Shown piece by piece: positions 9,001-10,699 of a stretch of DNA of 10,699 nt. Origin of the DNA: Bacteroidia bacterium (GTDB lineage: Bacteria; Bacteroidota; Bacteroidia; Bacteroidales; P3); the NCBI GenBank assembly GCA_025999775.1, contig BNXT01000027.1, positions 1 to 10,699 on the forward strand, in the 5' to 3' direction. Under the pieces are notes generated by a model. It was not told the DNA's origin. It did no database searches and saw only the letters and a program-made list of their open reading frames with translations. How positions within the stretch are numbered: the stretch's first letter is position 1; each line of letters starts with the position of its first letter. A program made the translations under genes and the position numbers.

Positions 9001-10022
9001 TCTATAGTGCTGAGGAGTATGCGCGAGTTGCCGGCAAGGTCGGTGGACGTGCTATTGACGGTATTGTCGCCCGCGTTGATGCAGGGGCTGCTCATTTGCA
9101 GGCGGTAGTCGCCGGCGGGGGTGGGTGCGCTGGTTGCCAGTTCGGGCGCCACAAACTTCGGGTTGTCGTCAATGTTGTTGTTGCCGTTGACGCCAAAATC
9201 GATTGTGTTCCAAGTGCTGCCGCTGTAGCTGCCTTGTACCAATGAGTAGGCGTAGGTGGGGGTACTGCCGTCGTTGTAAACGTTAACGCCGCTTGTTGCC
9301 GTATTTCCCCAAAGGATAGAGTTGGTGATCGTGGGCGAGGAATTATCGTTATACATCCCGCCGCCGCTGGTGTTTGCGCTGTTTCCGCTGATGGTTACAT
9401 TGATGAGCAGGAGCGAGCTAGAACAACCGGTGTTATACATCCCGCCGCCGGTGGCGTTTGCGCTGTTTCCGCTGATGGTAACATTGGTCAGCACGGGCAA
9501 GGAATTATAGTTAAACATTCCGCCTCCGCTGGAGGCGTTTGCGCTGTTTCCGCTGATGGTAACATTGGTCAGCACGGGCGAGGAATTATAGTTATACATC
9601 CCGCCGCCGGAGTTTGCGCTGTTTCTGCTGATGGTAAGGTTGGTCAGTGTAGGCGTGGAATTATAGTTATACATCCCGCCGCCGCTACTTTGAGCAATCT
9701 CTATTGAGTTTACGGTAATAAGGGTGCTGCCGTCGGCATTGCCGCCGGTGATGGTGAAGCCATCGAGCAGGGCATCGCCTACTGTGCCTGCACCGATTAC
9801 TACGTGGTAGGTGTTATCAGTACTATCGCCTATTACGCCAAGGTCGCCGCTGAGGATGGTTACATTCGCAGGGTTCGTCAAATCGCGGTCGGCAATTGAT
9901 GTGTCCGTGGCGATGCCCACAAAGCCGCCGTAAATCTTTACATCGTTTGCCAGCACAAAGGCTTTGTCGCGGTCGATGGTGGGGGCGCCACTACCGTCTG
10001 TTACTGCTGCCTTGTGCTGCGG
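1..10022 (-). CDS. Giant modular right-handed beta-helix repeat surface/secreted protein, partial at both ends
   Basis: One minus-strand frame is open for 3340 codons with no stop. I checked frame continuity at the Met/Ile codon of nearly every coil, and all fall in the same phase. It encodes eight tandem modules, each with a beta-helix cap, five to seven coils of about 26 residues (GGGMYN..SSP.LTNVTISGNSA) and a tail with SPAINKGD, DLAGNPRI and IDMGAYE. The coils resemble right-handed parallel beta-helix proteins and, more loosely, the chlamydial Pmp repeat. The tail resembles choice-of-anchor Q domains. From these families I infer an exported, extracellular or outer-surface adhesin-like or carbohydrate-binding protein. 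No catalytic residues are recognisable. Signal peptide, start codon and sorting domain lie outside the window, so the secretion route is unknown. The frame stays open beyond the strand switch up to a stop at 10284-10286, with an ATG at 10266-10268, but that extension is antisense to the plus-strand copy and is not a credible N-terminus. Confidence 0.9.
35..357 (-). repeat. 159-bp tandem duplication (two coils duplicated)
   Basis: Bases 35-198 are identical to 194-357: 164 bp of exact identity at an offset of 159. The unit encodes exactly two coils (53 residues), so the frame is kept. A third, partial and slightly diverged copy follows at about 360-421. The coils in this unit have SGNSSSAN and SGNNAGAD in their turns. 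Lack of mismatches indicates a very recent event. Confidence 0.95.
732..751. repeat. 20-bp perfect palindrome, copy in M8
   Basis: The sequence caaggggttt is followed directly by its reverse complement, with TTTAAA at the centre. It lies in frame and encodes part of ARGLNPLS in the beta-helix cap. Flanks gtaaggtttga and cttcaatcg are shared with the other copies. No T-run follows on either side, so it is not a typical terminator. Confidence 0.95.
1020..2321 (-). repeat. Beta-helix module M7
   Basis: Residues 2568-3001 (434 residues). The lead-in is EHAYPGLADPLLASEIYTDIKQIWVAKGTYYPQHK, and the cap is of the palindrome type. Six coils lie at 1359-1826, one beginning GGGISNYDNSSP. Several contain one extra residue in the SSP turn (NSSSP, NSSAP), which lengthens the coil. 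The tail is the alternative form CVNAGDMVAYKTIRGITDF, EKDLAGNLRV, IDMGAYE, close to that of M2. Confidence 0.87.
2034..2053. repeat. 20-bp perfect palindrome, copy in M7
   Basis: Identical to the copy at 732-751 and in the same codon phase. The downstream flank reads cttcaatcgtggtttcg, one of two subtypes. Confidence 0.95.
2322..3539 (-). repeat. Beta-helix module M6
   Basis: Residues 2162-2567 (406 residues). The cap reads DEATIDDRDLTNPANVTILSGDLD, without the palindrome, although its lead-in matches the palindrome-bearing modules closely. Five coils lie at 2652-3053. The fourth contains an in-frame expansion, SPALTSSPVLTN, and the second carries TNMFNSSSTLTN. The inter-domain stretch is the GGLTLSGTGNLNGADLANNP variant, related to the plus-strand fragment. 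The tail shares a 122-bp exact segment with M4 and M5. Confidence 0.87.
2353..2474 (-). repeat. 122-bp segment exactly shared by three module tails
   Basis: Identical to 3571-3692 and 4780-4901. It encodes the tail stretch from RLKLNSPAINKGNSAANSTS through DLAGNPRISNDTIDMGAYET. The sequence next to it (DLANNPKFVAPEPA) is unlike the WINPTLGGW of the other two, so homogenisation covers only part of the tail. Confidence 0.93.
3496..3906 (-). repeat. 411-bp exact duplicate, copy in the M5 tail and start of M6
   Basis: Identical base for base to 4705-5115 (offset 1209, the module length). It covers the end of the last coil, the whole tail and the VYVTVTGAGDSTGSSW start of the following module. 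Identity continues beyond a single mismatch at 3495, while the coils on the other side are clearly diverged. Confidence 0.93.
3540..4748 (-). repeat. Beta-helix module M5
   Basis: Residues 1759-2161 (403 residues, the shortest complete module). The lead-in has a shortened TYYPQHIAGDGTIDRDKAF like that of M3, lacking the KAAVTDGSGAP spacer of other modules. The palindrome is present. Five coils lie at 3885-4271, including a degenerate one (SGGINNYNSSPRLTN) and two GGGMGN coils. The last coil ends LPMLTNCIVWGNTA. From the coil end onward the DNA matches M4 exactly. Confidence 0.87.
4479..4498. repeat. 20-bp perfect palindrome, copy in M5
   Basis: Identical palindrome in the same position of the cap. 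The downstream flank is cttcaatcgtggcttcg, the subtype also resembling the palindrome-less M6 (tcaatcgtggcttcg). Confidence 0.95.
4705..5115 (-). repeat. 411-bp exact duplicate, copy in the M4 tail and start of M5
   Basis: Partner of 3496-3906. Identity ends at 5115/3906, where the plus strand reads gagttggtgag here and cagttagtaag in the partner. A 122-bp core (4780-4901) is also exactly shared with M6 at 2353-2474. Confidence 0.93.
4749..5969 (-). repeat. Beta-helix module M4
   Basis: Residues 1352-1758 (407 residues). The cap contains VPDVEIYGGFKGDETTIEARGLNPLS, palindrome version. Five coils lie at 5094-5477. The first two are GGGGMHN, and the fourth is GGGMFT with Thr replacing the otherwise near-invariant Asn. 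The tail (HSLVEGSGGGWSDFGADG, WINPTLGGWIPTPTGDYRL, SPAINKGNSAANSTS, IDMGAYETALPIPDGSG) is identical at the DNA level to that of M5. Confidence 0.87.
5692..5711. repeat. 20-bp perfect palindrome, copy in M4
   Basis: Identical palindrome. The flanks match the M7 copy (cttcaatcgtggtttcg), and so does the upstream stretch encoding DDTPGDLTIDKGDNAYHVV. Confidence 0.95.
5970..7229 (-). repeat. Beta-helix module M3
   Basis: Residues 932-1351 (420 residues). It opens with VYVTITGDGNKDGSSWKDAY, and its cap carries the palindrome-encoded ARGLNPLSNLTVLSGDLG. Six coils lie at 6312-6770. Two use TINGN rather than TISGN (plus-strand tttccgttgatgg), and two begin with an extra Gly (GGGGM). The coils at 6360-6600 repeat the block NNNSSP with few changes, pointing to local duplication. 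The tail has WQNSFGANGSNNIDDDPKFV, SSPCINVGDN, DLAGNPRI and IDMGAYE. Confidence 0.87.
6960..6979. repeat. 20-bp perfect palindrome, copy in M3
   Basis: Identical palindrome. The flank downstream is slightly different (cttcaatcgaggcttcgc), while the palindrome itself has no change, so the inverted symmetry is conserved better than its surroundings. Confidence 0.95.
7266..7508 (-). other. MBG domain within the giant protein
   Basis: About residues 839-919 of the visible frame. The segment ITPATLTVTAEDTTRLYGNA, then FRITYSGW, APTANTTATIGSAAGTYPIT, NYVFTYVAGTLQI follows the standard order of the MBG family (TLTVTA, YG, YSG, A.....S.AGTYPIT, NY....GTL.I). MBG domains are extracellular beta-sandwich repeats common in large Bacteroidota surface proteins, often in multiple copies. 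Only one is seen here. It probably acts as a spacer or binding unit between two beta-helix modules. Confidence rests on motif recognition by eye. Confidence 0.8.
7509..7763 (-). other. Ig-like domain preceding the MBG domain
   Basis: About residues 754-838. The stretch runs from ATAVIASTTTYGTALAPSLT through GYGDTTYIYAAS, YGTYAETPVPVDTGTYWIKG to AETPAYYADTTVAVSFKI. The pattern YGT.L.P, then Y.Y..S..GTY....P.D.GTYW.K, then Y.....V.F.I matches the bacterial Ig-like repeats that commonly precede MBG/YDG domains in Bacteroidota adhesins. It directly follows the IDMGAYES end of the M2 tail. I cannot assign an exact family by eye. Confidence 0.6.
8955..10022 (-). repeat. Beta-helix module M1 (N-terminally truncated)
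   Basis: Residues 1-356 of the visible frame. The lead-in is cut off within TYYPQHKAA at the strand switch, so the first residues seen are QHKAAVTDGSGAP. The cap reads DRDKAFVLANDVKIYGGF and then IADRDLTNPANVTILSGDLG, the version without the palindrome. Five coils occupy 9297-9683. The fourth coil is irregular, with GCSSSLLLINV in place of the usual SSP.LTNV. The tail has WNTIDFGVNGNNNIDDNPKFV, SSPCINAGDN, DLAGNSRI and IDMGAYE. Confidence 0.85.
10019..10022. other. Strand-switch junction (inversion breakpoint or chimera)
   Basis: To the left, minus-strand coding of M1 is intact up to the CAG of TYYPQH. To the right, plus-strand coding begins within the opening glycines of a coil. The four bases gcgg fit both parents: ctgcgggtag in other lead-ins and ggcggtatg in coils. 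The join therefore looks like a 4-base microhomology join between non-equivalent positions of the module, not a crossover at homologous positions. No inverted repeat of the kind used by site-specific invertases is evident at the join. Confidence 0.85.
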
Positions 10023-10699
10023 TATGTTTAACAGTGGTTCCTCGCCCGTGCTGACCAATGTTACCATCAGCGGAAACAGCGCAGTCTACGACGGCGGCGG
10101 GATATATAACACTAGTTCCTCGCTCGTGCTGACCAATGTTACCATCAGCGGAAACAGCGCAAACGCCACCGGCGGCGGTATGTTTAACAGTAGTTCCTCG
10201 CCCGTGATCACCAACTCTATCCTTTGGGGAAATACGGCAACAAGCGGCGATAATAACGTTTACAACATCGGCAGCGCCCCCACCTACGACTACTCATTAG
10301 TAGGAGGTATAGACCTATCGAGCACAAGTATGGGCAATCTGAACGGCGCTGACCCTACCAACGACCCGAAGTTTGTCAATTGGATTAACCCTACACTGGG
10401 CGGCTGGACAGCCACCCCCGACGGCGACTACCGCCTGAAACTTAACAGCCCTGCTATCAATAAAGGAGATAACGCTGCCATTACTACGTCCATCGACACC
10501 GACCTTGCCGGCAAACCGCGCATCAGCAATGGCGCTATTGATATGGGAGCTTATGAAACTATCCTGCCAACGCCCGATATCAACAACATAGTCTATGTTA
10601 CCGTAACCGGCGCCGGCGACTCTACCGGCTCGTCATGGACGAATGCTTATCCCGGGCTTGCCGACCCGCTCCTTGCTTCGGAGATCTACCTCCCCATCC
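10021..10699 (+). CDS. Oppositely oriented fragment of a paralogous beta-helix repeat protein, partial at both ends
   Basis: The plus frame starting at GGT 10021 encodes three coils (GGMFNSGSSPVLTNVTISGN, GGGIYNTSSS and GGGMFNSSSSPVITN), ending in SILWGNTA near 10239. A complete tail follows (PTYDYSLV, GNLNGADPTNDPKFV, WINPTLGGW, GDYRLKLNSPAINKGD, DLAGKPRI, IDMGAYE). It then enters the next module's lead-in (VYVTVTGAGDSTGSSW, YPGLADPLLASEIY), which runs off the window. It is the same family as the minus-strand gene but identical to none of its modules: the middle combines the NLNGAD stretch of M6 with the WINPTLGGW stretch of M4/M5. The first coil is cut at its opening glycines, and no start or upstream cap exists. 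A gene caller would begin at ATG 9976, but the first 15 codons are antisense to M1. The final bases (EIYLPI instead of the usual EIYTDI) diverge right at the window edge. Confidence 0.88.

Noticed and set aside
10023..10268. N-terminal extension of the minus frame up to an ATG at 10266-10268
   Set aside because: This stretch is the antisense shadow of plus-strand coils; it has no cap, signal peptide or homology to other modules.
10688..10699. Different ending (EIYLPI instead of EIYTDI) in the plus fragment
   Set aside because: It covers only a few bases at the very edge of the window, so variation, sequencing error or another junction cannot be told apart.

Overview
The whole window is repetitive coding sequence for one kind of very large, modular surface or secreted beta-helix protein. 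I see no RNA gene, promoter, ribosome binding site, origin, CRISPR array or transposase, and no gap of 300 bases without coding sequence. The real reading frame is on the minus strand. It is open without a stop from about position 10022 down to position 1, which gives at least 3340 codons, and it leaves the window on its C-terminal side. The many plus-strand open frames with LFPLMVTLVS-like peptides are antisense shadows of the repeat TNVTISGNS.

The minus-strand protein consists of eight tandem modules: M1 (10022-8955, partial), M2 (8954-7230), M3 (7229-5970), M4 (5969-4749), M5 (4748-3540), M6 (3539-2322), M7 (2321-1020) and M8 (1019-1, partial). A typical module is about 403-434 residues. 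It has a lead-in (VYVTVTG, GSSW, YPGLADPLL, IWVAKGTYYPQH), an N-terminal beta-helix cap (DKAFVLVNDVKIYGGF, LSGDL, AYHVV, ALLDGFTITGG), five to seven coils of about 26 residues (GGGMYN..SSP.LTNVTISGNSA) ending in WGNTA, and a tail (PTYAYSLV, DPKFV, GDYRL, SPAINKGD, DLAGNPRI, IDMGAYE). The tail resembles the choice-of-anchor Q type domain. M2 also carries an Ig-like domain and an MBG domain.

The last 680 bases (10021-10699) encode the same protein family on the opposite strand, starting in the middle of a coil array. The two orientations meet head to head at about 10019-10022 with no start codon context, no promoter and no spacer. This is either an inversion breakpoint or an assembly/amplification chimera, and it is the most important thing to check here.

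There are strong signs of recent internal recombination: a 411-bp exact duplication between adjacent modules, a 159-bp tandem duplication within one coil array, and a perfect 20-bp palindrome at the same place in five of the eight modules.

The combination of right-handed beta-helix modules, choice-of-anchor-Q-like tails and an MBG domain suggests Bacteroidota, possibly gut- or sediment-associated. This is an inference from domain content; no housekeeping gene is present to confirm it.
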